64,000 bases of DNA, taken from positions 4,836,001-4,900,000 of the forward strand of contig NZ_FMHY01000002.1 of assembly GCF_900090225.1 (NCBI RefSeq), read 5' to 3'. This document shows positions 16,406-25,900 of the stretch, piece after piece (positions within the stretch are counted from its first letter, which is position 1; the number at the start of each line of letters is the position of its first letter). Made by a program: the position numbers and the translations under genes. Origin of the DNA: Micromonospora eburnea. Lineage in GTDB: Bacteria > Actinomycetota > Actinomycetes > Mycobacteriales > Micromonosporaceae. Below the pieces are notes generated by a model. That model was not told the origin of the DNA and searched no databases. It saw nothing but the letters and a program-made list of their open reading frames with translations.

Positions 16406-18136
16406 TCAGCCGTGCCAGGAACGCCACAGCGCGGCGTAGGCGCCGCCGGCGCGTACCAGGTCATCGTGGTTGCCGAGCTCGGCGATCCGCCCATCGACGA
16501 GCACGGCGATCCGGTCGGCGTCCCGCGCCGTGTTGAGCCGGTGCGCGACGGCGATGACCGTACGTCCGACCAGCACGGCGGCGAGGGCGCGTTCCGTCCG
16601 CCGGGCGGTGGTCGGATCGAGCGCGGCGGTCGCCTCGTCGAGGATCATGACGTCCGGGTCGGCCAGCAGCAGCCTGGCGAGCGCCAGCTGCTGGGCCTGG
16701 GCGATGTCGAGCCTTTTGGCCCCGTCGCCCAGCTCCGTGTCGAGGCCGGCGGGCAGTGCGGCGTACCAGTCCGCGCCGACACTGTCCAGTGCGGACAACA
16801 TATCCTCGTCGGAGGCGCTGGGCGCCGCGAAGGCCAGGTTGTCCCGCAGTGACCCGATGAAGACGTGGTGCTCCTGCGTGACCAGCGCGATCCGGCGCCG
16901 GCGCTCAGCCGGGTCCAGCGCGCTGACCGGACATCCGCCGATGCTGACGACGCCGTCGCGGGGCGCGTCGATTCCGGCGAGCAGCCGGGCCAGAGTGGAC
17001 TTTCCTGCTCCGGAGGGACCGACGATCGCGAGGCGTTCGCCCGGACGCACCTCGAGATCGAGGCCGTGCAGCACGTCGCGGCGGCCGTCGTACGAAAACC
17101 GTACGCCGCGCAGCACCAGCCTGCGGTCCGTGGGAACGCAGGTCCGCCCGAGCTGCTCGGGCGGCACCTGCCCCACCCCGAGGACACGCGTGAGGGAGGC
17201 GAAGCCGCGCTGCGCCTGTTCCGTCCATTGCAGGATTCGGTCGATCGGATCGATCGCCTGCTGAAGGTAGAGCGCCGCGGCGACCACCTCACCGAGGGTG
17301 ACCATACCCTCGGACAGGAGAATGCCACCGAGAAGCAGCACCGCGGCGATCGGCAACGAGTAGGTGGTTTCCACCACCGGCATGAACACCGACCGCAACC
17401 GCAAGGTGGCCCGCCGCGTCACCCACGCCCCGTGTATCCGCTCCCTGCCGTACGCGATACGGTCGTCGGCGAGGCGAAGCGCCTCCACCGTGCGGGCGCC
17501 CTCCGCGGTCGTGGTGAGCGCGTCGGTGAGCTCGGCGGTCGCCGCGCCCTCGGCGAGGTACGCGGGAGTGCCCCGGCGCAGATACCAGCGGGTGACGGCG
17601 TAGATCGACGGAATCCCGACCAGCGCGACCAGGCCAAGCAGCGGGTGCAGCAGGAACACGGCCCCGAAGAGCAGCGACACCTGCGCCCCCGCGACGGCGA
17701 TGGTGGGCACCACGTCCCGGACAGTCGCTCCGACGTTCGCGACGTCGACCGAACTGCGGGTGGACAGATCGCCGACACCGGCCCGCTCGACCACCGAGAC
17801 GGGCAGGGCGAGCGTCCGAGAAACGAACTCCTCACGTAGCCGGGCCACGGCCCGCTCGCCGAGCCGGTGAGCGGCGTACCGGGCATACCGGGAGAGCAAC
17901 AGCTGCGCCAGGACACACCCGACGATGGCCAGCGCCAGCCGGTCCACAGCGGCCACGCCGGCACCTGCACCGACCTCGTCGACGATCCGGCCGAGCAGCC
18001 ACGGCGCGCCCAGGCCCACGATCGCGGCGGTGCCGTGCAACACCAGCACCACGGCTGCCGCCCTGCGGTCCCGGACGAGGAGACCGGCCGCGGTCCGGCG
18101 GACGGCGGATCGGTCCGCCACGGGAAGCCGGTTCAC
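16406..18136 (-). CDS. ABC exporter half-transporter with intact Walker A/B but degenerate signature
   Basis: This 576-residue half-transporter has an N-terminal six-helix exporter membrane domain (about residues 25-310) and an ATPase domain. Walker A is intact (GPSGAGKS, 373-380), as are Q-loop ALVTQEHHVF, Walker B VMILDEATAALD with catalytic Glu, and switch His in AVAHRLN. The signature motif is degenerate: LDIAQAQQLAL replaces LSGGQ. The start overlaps the stop of the partner gene (18133-19884) by four bases. The partner has the converse defects, so the pair should form a heterodimer with one competent ATP site. The likely cargo is the cluster product, by location next to the phosphotransferase gene. 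Confidence 0.92.
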   Translation of the reverse strand: MNRLPVADRSAVRRTAAGLLVRDRRAAAVVLVLHGTAAIVGLGAPWLLGRIVDEVGAGAGVAAVDRLALAIVGCVLAQLLLSRYARYAAHRLGERAVARLREEFVSRTLALPVSVVERAGVGDLSTRSSVDVANVGATVRDVVPTIAVAGAQVSLLFGAVFLLHPLLGLVALVGIPSIYAVTRWYLRRGTPAYLAEGAATAELTDALTTTAEGARTVEALRLADDRIAYGRERIHGAWVTRRATLRLRSVFMPVVETTYSLPIAAVLLLGGILLSEGMVTLGEVVAAALYLQQAIDPIDRILQWTEQAQRGFASLTRVLGVGQVPPEQLGRTCVPTDRRLVLRGVRFSYDGRRDVLHGLDLEVRPGERLAIVGPSGAGKSTLARLLAGIDAPRDGVVSIGGCPVSALDPAERRRRIALVTQEHHVFIGSLRDNLAFAAPSASDEDMLSALDSVGADWYAALPAGLDTELGDGAKRLDIAQAQQLALARLLLADPDVMILDEATAALDPTTARRTERALAAVLVGRTVIAVAHRLNTARDADRIAVLVDGRIAELGNHDDLVRAGGAYAALWRSWHG

Positions 18137-19884
18137 CGCACCGCCTCCTCGGCGACCGTGGCCCGGCTGGCCTCGCCGGATCGGCTCTGGCGTAACACCA
18201 GCTCCCGATAGCCCGGATCGTGCTCGACGAGTTGGGCGTGGGTGCCGGTGCCGGTGACCCGGCCACCGCTCACGTGAGCGACCATGTCGGCCCTGCCGAG
18301 CAACAGCGGCGATGTGGTGATAACAATCGTGGTCAGGCCGTCCCGGAACGCCGCCATGCGTTCGGCGATTCGAGCCTCGGTGTGCGCGTCCACGGCTGAG
18401 GCCGGCTCGACGAGGATCAGCACCCTGGGCCGGGCGAGCAACGCCCGGGCGAGACGTATCCGCTGCCGCTGGCCGCCGGAGAGATCGAGCGCGCGCGTGC
18501 CGACCGGCGTGTCGAGCCCGTCCGGCAACGCCTCGGCGACGTCCTCGGCCGAGGCCGCGTGCAGCGCCGCTGTGATCTCGGCGTCATCGCGTCTCACCGG
18601 GCCGCGAAGGACGTCCCGCAACGTCCCGGCGAACAGGTACGAATCGTGCTCCGCGACCAGTATGCTCGCGCGTATCTCGCCGAGCGCGATTTTGGTCACC
18701 GGCACGCCGCCCCAGGTCACCCTGCTCTCGGCGTATCGGCCGAGCCGGTCCGCCAGCGCCAGGCCCTCGGCCGGGTCGTCGACCGCGACGCCGAAAAGGC
18801 CGCCCTCCGGCACGGTCAGCCCGGTGACCGGGTCGTGCAGGTCGGCGGGGCGCCCGGGCGCCGGCTCGGCTCCAGGCCCGTCCGCGTCGTACGGCTTGAT
18901 ACCCAACAGGGCGATGATCCGGCCGGCGGCCACCCGACCCCGGATGAGGTCGTAGCTGTCCTCCAGGAGGAACCAGACCGGGACCATAAGGGCCGCCGCG
19001 TATCCGTAGACGGCCACCATCTGCCCGATCGAGATCTCGCCGGTCACGGTCATTCGCGCCGTGAGCCACACCACGGCGGCGAGAAAAGCGCCCGGTATCG
19101 CGACCGTCAGCGCGTCGACCCAGCTGACGACGGCGCCGACCCGGTAGCCCCGAGCCAGCGCGACCGCCGATCGGGCCGCGTACCGGCGGGCGAACAGTTC
19201 GCGCCCGCCGACCCCGGCGAGCACACGTAGCCCGGCGACGATGTCACCCGCACGGGCGGTGAGCAGGCCCTGTTCCTGGCGGTAGGAACGTTCGGCGCGG
19301 TCCAGGCGACGCAGCAACGGTCCCATGGTGGCCACGATCACCGGTATGCCCAACAGCACGACCAACGCCAGGAGTGGGGAGACCGTCCAGAGCAGGACGG
19401 CGACGACCCCGTACGCGATGATCCCGCCCAGCCCAGGCCCCGCCAGCGAGAGCACCGCCGCGACCTGGCGGACGTCGGAGCCACCGACGGTCGCGACCTC
19501 CCCGGTGGCGAGCCGGCGGGGCAGCACCGCGCCGACCCGTGACAGGTGACGCAGCAGGACCTCGGCGCTACGGGCACTGGCGTCCTCGCGCACCATCGTC
19601 ATCGTGCGATGTCGGAGGATGGCCAGGTGGGCCAGCGCCGCGCCGGCGACCACGATGGCGGCGGACCACAGCAGTAGGGACACGGTGTTCCCGGCGCGCA
19701 ACCCGTCGTCGATGGCACGGGAGACGAGGTAGGGCCGGGCAGCCAGCCCCACCATCCACGCGGTGCCGAAGAAGGTCCCGCGCAGCACCCTCCATGGCTG
19801 GCAGCGGGCCAGCCACCAGATGTACCGCAGCGGGCTTCGCGTGTCCGGGCTCCCAGGTTCGGCATGAGGAATCTGCGGGGCCAT
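18133..19884 (-). CDS. ABC exporter half-transporter with intact LSGGQ but degenerate Walker A/B
   Basis: The 583-residue half-transporter has an exporter membrane domain (about residues 20-320) and a divergent ATPase domain. The Walker A loop is lost: the position reads LFGVAVDDPAEGLAL with no GxxGxGKS. The Walker B region reads VLILVEPASAVD, with the usual Asp replaced by Val. The signature LSGGQRQRIRLARALLA is perfect. This is the degenerate partner expected in heterodimeric ABC exporters. It is first of the two exporter genes and divergent from the LLM oxidoreductase across 85 bases, which must contain both promoters. Confidence 0.92.
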   Translation of the reverse strand: MAPQIPHAEPGSPDTRSPLRYIWWLARCQPWRVLRGTFFGTAWMVGLAARPYLVSRAIDDGLRAGNTVSLLLWSAAIVVAGAALAHLAILRHRTMTMVREDASARSAEVLLRHLSRVGAVLPRRLATGEVATVGGSDVRQVAAVLSLAGPGLGGIIAYGVVAVLLWTVSPLLALVVLLGIPVIVATMGPLLRRLDRAERSYRQEQGLLTARAGDIVAGLRVLAGVGGRELFARRYAARSAVALARGYRVGAVVSWVDALTVAIPGAFLAAVVWLTARMTVTGEISIGQMVAVYGYAAALMVPVWFLLEDSYDLIRGRVAAGRIIALLGIKPYDADGPGAEPAPGRPADLHDPVTGLTVPEGGLFGVAVDDPAEGLALADRLGRYAESRVTWGGVPVTKIALGEIRASILVAEHDSYLFAGTLRDVLRGPVRRDDAEITAALHAASAEDVAEALPDGLDTPVGTRALDLSGGQRQRIRLARALLARPRVLILVEPASAVDAHTEARIAERMAAFRDGLTTIVITTSPLLLGRADMVAHVSGGRVTGTGTHAQLVEHDPGYRELVLRQSRSGEASRATVAEEAVR

Positions 19885-19969
19885 CGGCTCAGGTTACCGA
19901 TCATGACCGCCGCCGCGCTGCCCACGAAGCCGGACAGCGCGCGCTGCCCACTGTGGATAGCATGCGGCC

Positions 19970-20896
19970 ATGGATCTGAGGATCATGACCGAGCCGCAGG
20001 AAGGTGCTTCCTACCACGATCTGTTGCGCGTGGCGCAGGCTGCTGAGGCTGCCGGTTACGACGGCTTCTTTCGCTCTGACCACTATCGGGCCATCGACGG
20101 GCCCGGTGCCCCGGGCCCCACGGATGCGTGGACCACCCTGTCGGCACTGGCCGTCCAGACCGAGCGGATCCGCCTCGGCACGCTCGTCACCTCCGCTACC
20201 TTCCGCCTGCCCGGCCCGCTCGCGATCGCGGTCGCGCAGGCCGACCAGATGTCCGGCGGGCGCATCGAGTTCGGCCTCGGCGCCGGATGGTTCGAACCCG
20301 AGCACACCGGCTACGGCATTCCGTTCCCTCCCCTCGCCGAACGCTTCGCGCGCCTGGCGGAACAGCTCGAGATCATCACAGGGCTGTGGGCAACGCCGCC
20401 GGGTGAGACCTACACCTTCGCCGGCCGGCACTACACGCTGACCGACTCTCCGGCGCTGCCCAAACCGACGCGGAGGATCCCCGTCATCGTGGGTGGCACG
20501 GGGCCACGGCGGACGCCGGCTATCGCCGCCCGCTTCGCCGACGAGTTCAACGTGCCGTTCGCACCGCTCGGTGAGGCCGCCGACCAGTTCGACCGGGTCG
20601 CCGCGGCCTGCGCCGAGGCCGGACGCGATTCCTCCCGCATCATCCGCTCCTTCGCGCACCCCCTGGTGATCGCCGCCACCGAGGACGAGGTCGCCCGGCG
20701 CTGCACCTCGCTCGGCCTGGACGAGGAGGACATTCAGGCGAGCCCGCTCATCGGGACGCCCGCACGGATCATCGATCAGCTGGGCAGGTGGCGGGAGAAG
20801 GCCGGCGTCACCCGGGCCTATCTGCAGCTACCGGATCTGACCGACCTCGGCAGTCTGGATCTCTTCGCCTCGGAGGTGGCACCGCAACTGGCGTGA
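19970..20896 (+). CDS. LLM-class (luciferase-like) flavin-dependent oxidoreductase
   Basis: The 308-residue protein has the bacterial luciferase-like TIM barrel of F420-dependent oxidoreductases: AAEAAGYDGFFRSDHY near the start, RIRLGTLVTSATFRLPGPLA, GRIEFGLGAGWFEPEH and RIPVIVGGTGPRRTPAIAARFADEFNV. Related actinomycete proteins use F420H2 or FMN for hydride transfer or oxygenation. It stands alone on the plus strand between the exporter pair and the halogenase (convergent, 76 bases apart). A role as a redox tailoring enzyme is possible but unproven; it could also be a housekeeping gene within the locus. Confidence 0.88.
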   Translation: MDLRIMTEPQEGASYHDLLRVAQAAEAAGYDGFFRSDHYRAIDGPGAPGPTDAWTTLSALAVQTERIRLGTLVTSATFRLPGPLAIAVAQADQMSGGRIEFGLGAGWFEPEHTGYGIPFPPLAERFARLAEQLEIITGLWATPPGETYTFAGRHYTLTDSPALPKPTRRIPVIVGGTGPRRTPAIAARFADEFNVPFAPLGEAADQFDRVAAACAEAGRDSSRIIRSFAHPLVIAATEDEVARRCTSLGLDEEDIQASPLIGTPARIIDQLGRWREKAGVTRAYLQLPDLTDLGSLDLFASEVAPQLA

Positions 20897-20972
20897 GACG
20901 CCGCGGCATCCCCCTTGAGAGGTCGATCACGAAGAACCAGGTGGTCTTGTCCGGCGAGGATTTCGGCACCGG

Positions 20973-22448
20973 TCAGCCGAGCCTGGTCCAGTGCAGTCCA
21001 TCGGGCGAAGGCGTCAGGCCGCCCGGGCGGACCGCCTCCTCGTAAAGCACCTCGCCGGCGGCGGCCTGCATCTGCAACTTCGCGCCCTCCTCCAGAACCA
21101 GCTCGACCAGGGACGATTGGAACAGCTCGCGGTCGTTCGTCGTGTTCTGCGGTTCGTCGATGAGGTCGGCGAACTCCCGGAACTGCTCCCGGCGGTCCTG
21201 GTAGGAGCCGGCCCGCACCAGGCCCCGTTCCTGGGACGCGCCACCGCCGACCAGTTCCACAAAGGATTCCAGGTCGCTGGCGGTGTTGCTGGTGACCTTC
21301 TTCGCCGTCCAGAAGTACGAGTTCTCGTCCTGGTGCATGTCGTAGAAGGCCAACAGGAAGTCATGAAACACCGAGTACTCCCGGCGATACCGAAACTCGT
21401 ACTCCTCGAAACACGTGCGCTCGTCCAGTCGGCCTGCGAGCACGGTGTTGATCGAGCGAGCGGCCAGCAGGCCGCTGTAGGTGGCCAGGTGCACCCCGGA
21501 AGAAAAGACCGGATCGATGAAGCAGGCCGCGTCGCCTACCAACACCATCCCCGGCCGGTGAAAGACGTCACGGCAGTATGAGTAGTCCTTGCGAATCCTG
21601 ATGTCACCGTACGGTCCACTGGTGACCCGGGTCGCGTTCGAGAGGTGATCGGCGATGAGCGGACATTGCTGGATGAGGTCCGTGAGGGCTTGCTCCCGGT
21701 CGGCCTGAACCGCCGTCTTCAGCGTCTCCGGCCGCAGTACCGCACCGACACTGGTGAGTTCCGCGGTGAGCGGGATGTACCAGAACCAGCCTCCGTCGAA
21801 CGCGGCGCACAGAATGTTGCCGGAGTTCGGCGGAGGCAGTCGCTTGCCACCGGTGAAGTAGCCGAACAGCGCCAGGTTGCGGAAGAAGTCGGGGTAGTGG
21901 CGGGTTCCCCCGACCCGGTCCTGGATCCGGCTGCCGTTGCCGGAGGCGTCGACGACGAACCGGCTGCTCACCTCCCGTACGACCCCCTCGGCATCCCGGT
22001 AGCGGACACCGCCGACCCGGTTACCGTTGGTCAGCACGTCGACGGCCGAGCACTGCTCCCGAACGTCCACGCCGTGCTTGCGAGCGTTGTCCAGCAGGAT
22101 CTGATCGAACTTCATCCGTTCGACCTGGTACGCAAGAGAGGTGGGGCCGGAAAAGGTGTCCGACACCGAGAACGAGAAGGTCCATGGCTCGGGGCTCCGG
22201 CCCCAGCGGAAGGTGCCACCACGCTTGGGCATGAAGTTGGCCTCGCGCAAGTCGTTGGTGACCCCGAGCAGGGCACAGATGCCGTGCACCGTGGACGGCA
22301 ACAGGGATTCACCGATCTGGTAGCGGGGAAAAGCCTCCTTCTCCAGCAGCAGAACCCGGTGCCCCTGCATCGCGACGAGCGTGGATACGGTGGAACCGCC
22401 CGGCCCGCCACCAACGACGATCACATCGGAATCGAGCTCGTTTTCCAT
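20973..22448 (-). CDS. FAD-dependent halogenase, glycopeptide (BhaA/ComH) type
   Basis: The 491-residue flavoprotein has FAD motif VVGGGPGGSTV (13-18 region), FPRYQIGESLLPST, conserved Lys75 in MPKRGGTFRW, the halogenase-diagnostic WxWxIP as WFWYIP (221-226), and GDAACFIDPVFSSGVHLA. Length and sequence recall the balhimycin/complestatin-type phenolic halogenases, which chlorinate carrier-bound tyrosine or hydroxyphenylglycine residues using FADH2, O2 and chloride. With 4-hydroxymandelate synthase and HpgT encoded at 42-44.7 kb, a chlorinated aromatic residue in the product is a reasonable inference. The gene follows the NRPS and a relic antiporter on the same strand. A flavin reductase is not seen here. 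Confidence 0.92.
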   Translation of the reverse strand: MENELDSDVIVVGGGPGGSTVSTLVAMQGHRVLLLEKEAFPRYQIGESLLPSTVHGICALLGVTNDLREANFMPKRGGTFRWGRSPEPWTFSFSVSDTFSGPTSLAYQVERMKFDQILLDNARKHGVDVREQCSAVDVLTNGNRVGGVRYRDAEGVVREVSSRFVVDASGNGSRIQDRVGGTRHYPDFFRNLALFGYFTGGKRLPPPNSGNILCAAFDGGWFWYIPLTAELTSVGAVLRPETLKTAVQADREQALTDLIQQCPLIADHLSNATRVTSGPYGDIRIRKDYSYCRDVFHRPGMVLVGDAACFIDPVFSSGVHLATYSGLLAARSINTVLAGRLDERTCFEEYEFRYRREYSVFHDFLLAFYDMHQDENSYFWTAKKVTSNTASDLESFVELVGGGASQERGLVRAGSYQDRREQFREFADLIDEPQNTTNDRELFQSSLVELVLEEGAKLQMQAAAGEVLYEEAVRPGGLTPSPDGLHWTRLG

Positions 22449-22593
22449 GTCACGCTCTCCTGGTCAGGTCAGGGGGAGATGTTCCCGGCTGGATCGAGGG
22501 AGAAGGAACAACCTGTGCCCGTTCAGCCGTGCCCGCTCCTCGCCCGTCTGCTCCAGACGTCGCTGGCCATTCCCAGCACCGGCGGCGCCGGCA

Positions 22594-22957
22594 TCATGGT
22601 GCCGGCGCCACGAAACCGACGACGGTGAACAGCTCCGGTGTGAGGATGCCGAGCCGAAGGCCGGCCATCGCGACGACCAGACCCACTGCGCCCGCGCGTT
22701 TTTTCCGGCACCGAGCACGGGCCCTTCCCACCGGTTCAGCCGGCTCATCCGGGCCCCACCAGGTGGGCGCCGACGATCGCCGCGGTGGTGGCCGCCGCGG
22801 ACAGCAACAACAGGATGGCCAGGGACAGCAACACCCAGCCGACGATGTCGTCGATCATGGCGGCGCGGAGAGCCGGCTGACTTGGGTCGCGGTGCAACAG
22901 GTCGAGGTCGGCCAGGGTCTTGGCGACCATCGGGATGGCGCTCGCGATGACCGTCAC
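22594..22957 (-). pseudogene. Na+/H+ (CPA2-type) antiporter remnant, two frames
   Basis: A short frame from a GTG at 22957 (four-base GTGA overlap with the NRPS stop) gives IASAIPMVAKTLADLDLLHR and MIDDIVGWVLLSL, recognisable from the middle of monovalent cation:proton antiporters, and ends at 22745. A second frame further on reads AVGLVVAMAGLRLGILTPEL then FTVVGFVA, matching the NARGAVE-type C-terminal part of the same family, and ends at 22594. Most of the transporter is missing and the parts are out of frame, so it is a decayed gene. Glycopeptide clusters often carry such an antiporter near the halogenase, which fits the setting here. No gene lies in 22449-22593. Confidence 0.7.
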
Positions 22958-25900
22958 GATCCCCGCCCCCCGCCACCGGCGTCCTCGGCGGCACCGCGGG
23001 CCCGGCCACCGGCGCCCGTGTCACTGGGCCCGTGCAACCGCGCGCCGACATCGTCTCCCACGACGATCGGCTGCCCCTGCTCCGCTGTGGCACGTCGGGT
23101 CGCCCGGGCCGCCTGCCGGGCGAGCCGGATTCGGTCGACCTCCGAAAGCTGCGCCTCCCGGGCCGGGCCGGCCTGGCCGAGCGGCAGCGGTGCGGACCGC
23201 GGCGCGGGCCGGACCGCCAGCGCCGCCGCGAGGGTGCGCAGCGTCGGGTAGCGGAACAGCTCGACCAGTGTCAGCTCCGGGGCGACCTGGTCCGTCAGCC
23301 GGCGGTGCAGCCGCAGCAGGGCCGCCGAGGTGCCGCCGAGTTCGAAGAAGGTCCGGTCGGGGTCGAGCTCGGTCTTCCCCAGGGTGGCCCGCCAGGCATC
23401 GGTCAGGGCGGTGAGCAGCTGGCCCGCCGGCGGCGGCTCGGCCGCTGTGGAACGCTCCCCCAGCTGCCGCGTCAACGCCGGCCGGTCGACCTTCCCGTTC
23501 GGGGTGAGCGGCAGTCGGTCGACGACGACGATGTCTGTGACGAGCAGGGCTGGCGGCACCCGCTCGGCGAGGTGCCGGTGCAGCTGCCCGACCGGCACCG
23601 CGGGATCGCGGAGGCGGACCGCGGCGGTGGGCCTGCCCCGTACTGAGGTCACGCAGCAGTCGAGCACCTCAAGATGCCCGGTCAGCGCTGCCTCGATCTC
23701 CGCAGGCTCTACCCGGTGCCCGTCCACCGCGAGCTGGTCATCCAGCCGGCCCAGAAACTCCACCGAGCCGTCGGGGCGCAGGCGTCCCCAGTCACCCGTC
23801 CGGTAGAGCCGCGATCCCGACCCGGCGTTCCAGGGGTCGTCGACGAACCGCGCCGCGGTGAGTTCCTCGTCTCCGGCGTAGCCGAGGGCGAGGTACGGGC
23901 TCCGGACGTATACCTCGCCGACCTCGTTGGTCGCCGCGCGCCGCAGCGTGCCGGCGCGCAGGACGCCCAGTTCGGCGCTCGGGCTGCCCCCGCCCAGGGG
24001 AGGATGCCCCGGCGCACCTGCCGCGAACTCGACGTCGAGATCGGTCAGGCTGACGCCCTGCGGCGTCTCGGTCGTGCCGTAGAAACTGATGCGCCGAGCC
24101 CGGGGGAACAGCGCGCGGGCGGCCCGGTGGTCGGCCGCGGTCACGGCGGCGCCGCCGAGGGCGACCAGTCGGACGTCGGGTGCGGTGTGGCCGTCCGCGG
24201 CCGCGGCCAGCAGCCGCAGCATGCCCGGCGTCAGATGCACGACGGTGACCCGCTGCCGCACGAGCCACCGTAGCTGGGCCGCCGGCCCCGGCAACGTGGC
24301 GGGTGGCAGACAGGCCGTGGCCCCGAGCCAGAGCGGCAGCAGGGTCTCCCGGAGCAGCGGATCATGCGAGAGCCCGGCCAGCACCGAGAAACGGTCGGAC
24401 GGGCCGAGCCCGAAGGCCGCCGAGTACCACTCGAAGAACACGACGAGCGGGGCCTCGGCGCCCACCACGTACAGCGGACGTCCGGTGCTGCCGGAGGTCT
24501 GGAGCACGTATGCGGCCTCCAGGCCGACCTGCCGGACGGGGCCGTCGAAGCCGGTCGGCGAGGGGTCGACGACCGAGCCGCCGACCGGAACACCCCCGTG
24601 CCGTCGGGGCCGGTCAATCCAGGCCGACGATGTGTCGGTGCCGCCGTCGAGGACTGCGCGGGGCCGCAGCGCGGTGATCGTGGCGTCCACCCAATGTTCC
24701 GGATGTCCGGGATCCAGCGTGGTGAAGGCAGCGCCGACAGACCGGGCGGCGACCATGCCGACCAGCAGCTCGGGGGTGCGCCCGGTGGCCAACGCCACGA
24801 TGTCACCGGCGGCGACACCGTACCGGGTGAGGTGTGCCGCCGACCGCCGGGCCGCGCCCAACAGCTCGTCGTAGCTGACGACGCGACCGTCCTGTTCCAC
24901 GGCGGTGCGGTGGCCGGGCTGTCCGGCCGCCCGGTCGAGCAGGCCGGCCCGGGGCGCCTCCGCCACGGCAGCCGGGCCAGGTGGGTCGACGCCGAGCGGC
25001 ACATCGTCAACGGTTCGGCTCGGGTCCCGGCCAATCTGGTCGAAGACCGTGACAGTCTGCGCCAGCATGACGGCGACCCGGTCGGCCAGCAACACGTCCG
25101 GGTTGAACACGAACCGGACGTCGATCCCGTCCGGACCGTCGTCAACGTACGCGGTCAGATCGAACAGCGCCCCGGCGAGCGGAGGGGGCAGCTGCCGCAC
25201 CCGGGCGGCGCCGAGGGTCAGCGGGTGGCTCTGGTACGACAGCATGTTGAACCAGACGTCGAAGAGAGGATTCTTGCCCGGCTCCCGGTCCGGCACCAGT
25301 TCCGCCACGAGCGACTCGAACGGCACGTGCCGGTGCGCTAGAGCCTCCACCACCATTCGATGCGTCCGCTTGGCCAGCGCGACGAACGACTCGTCCGGGT
25401 CCACGGCGCACGGCAGCACCATGGTGTTGTTGAAGAATCCGACGACATCCTTGGTACTGGAGTCGTCCCGGACGGCCAGCGGGGAGCCGACCGTGAACCG
25501 GCGCTGACCACCGACCCGCGACAGCATCAGCGCGAACCCGGAGAAGAGGACGCTGAACAGAGACACGCCCTGTGCCCTGGCGAGGCTACGCAACGCCGCG
25601 GTGGTTTCCGGCCGCAGTCGTATCGCGACCTCATCCGCGGTGAAGGTGGCGTGGTCCGGTCGGTCGACCCGGGTGGGCAGTTGCAACGGCATGCGGACTC
25701 CGGCGAGCTGCCCCAGCCAGAAGGACTTCTCTCGCTCCGCGCGGGCCCGGCCCTCGGCGGCGGCCTCCCATTCGGCCACGTCGGCGAACTGGAGACTGAG
25801 CTGCGGCCAGCTCGGAGCCACGCCGGCGACGTCGGCCTGGTACGCCGCGGACAGGTCGCGCTTGAGTAGTTCCATCGACCAGCCGTCGGTCACCAGGTGG

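Noticed and set aside
20897..20972. Terminator between the LLM oxidoreductase and halogenase
   Set aside because: The convergent gap should hold one, but I could not find a convincing inverted repeat by eye.
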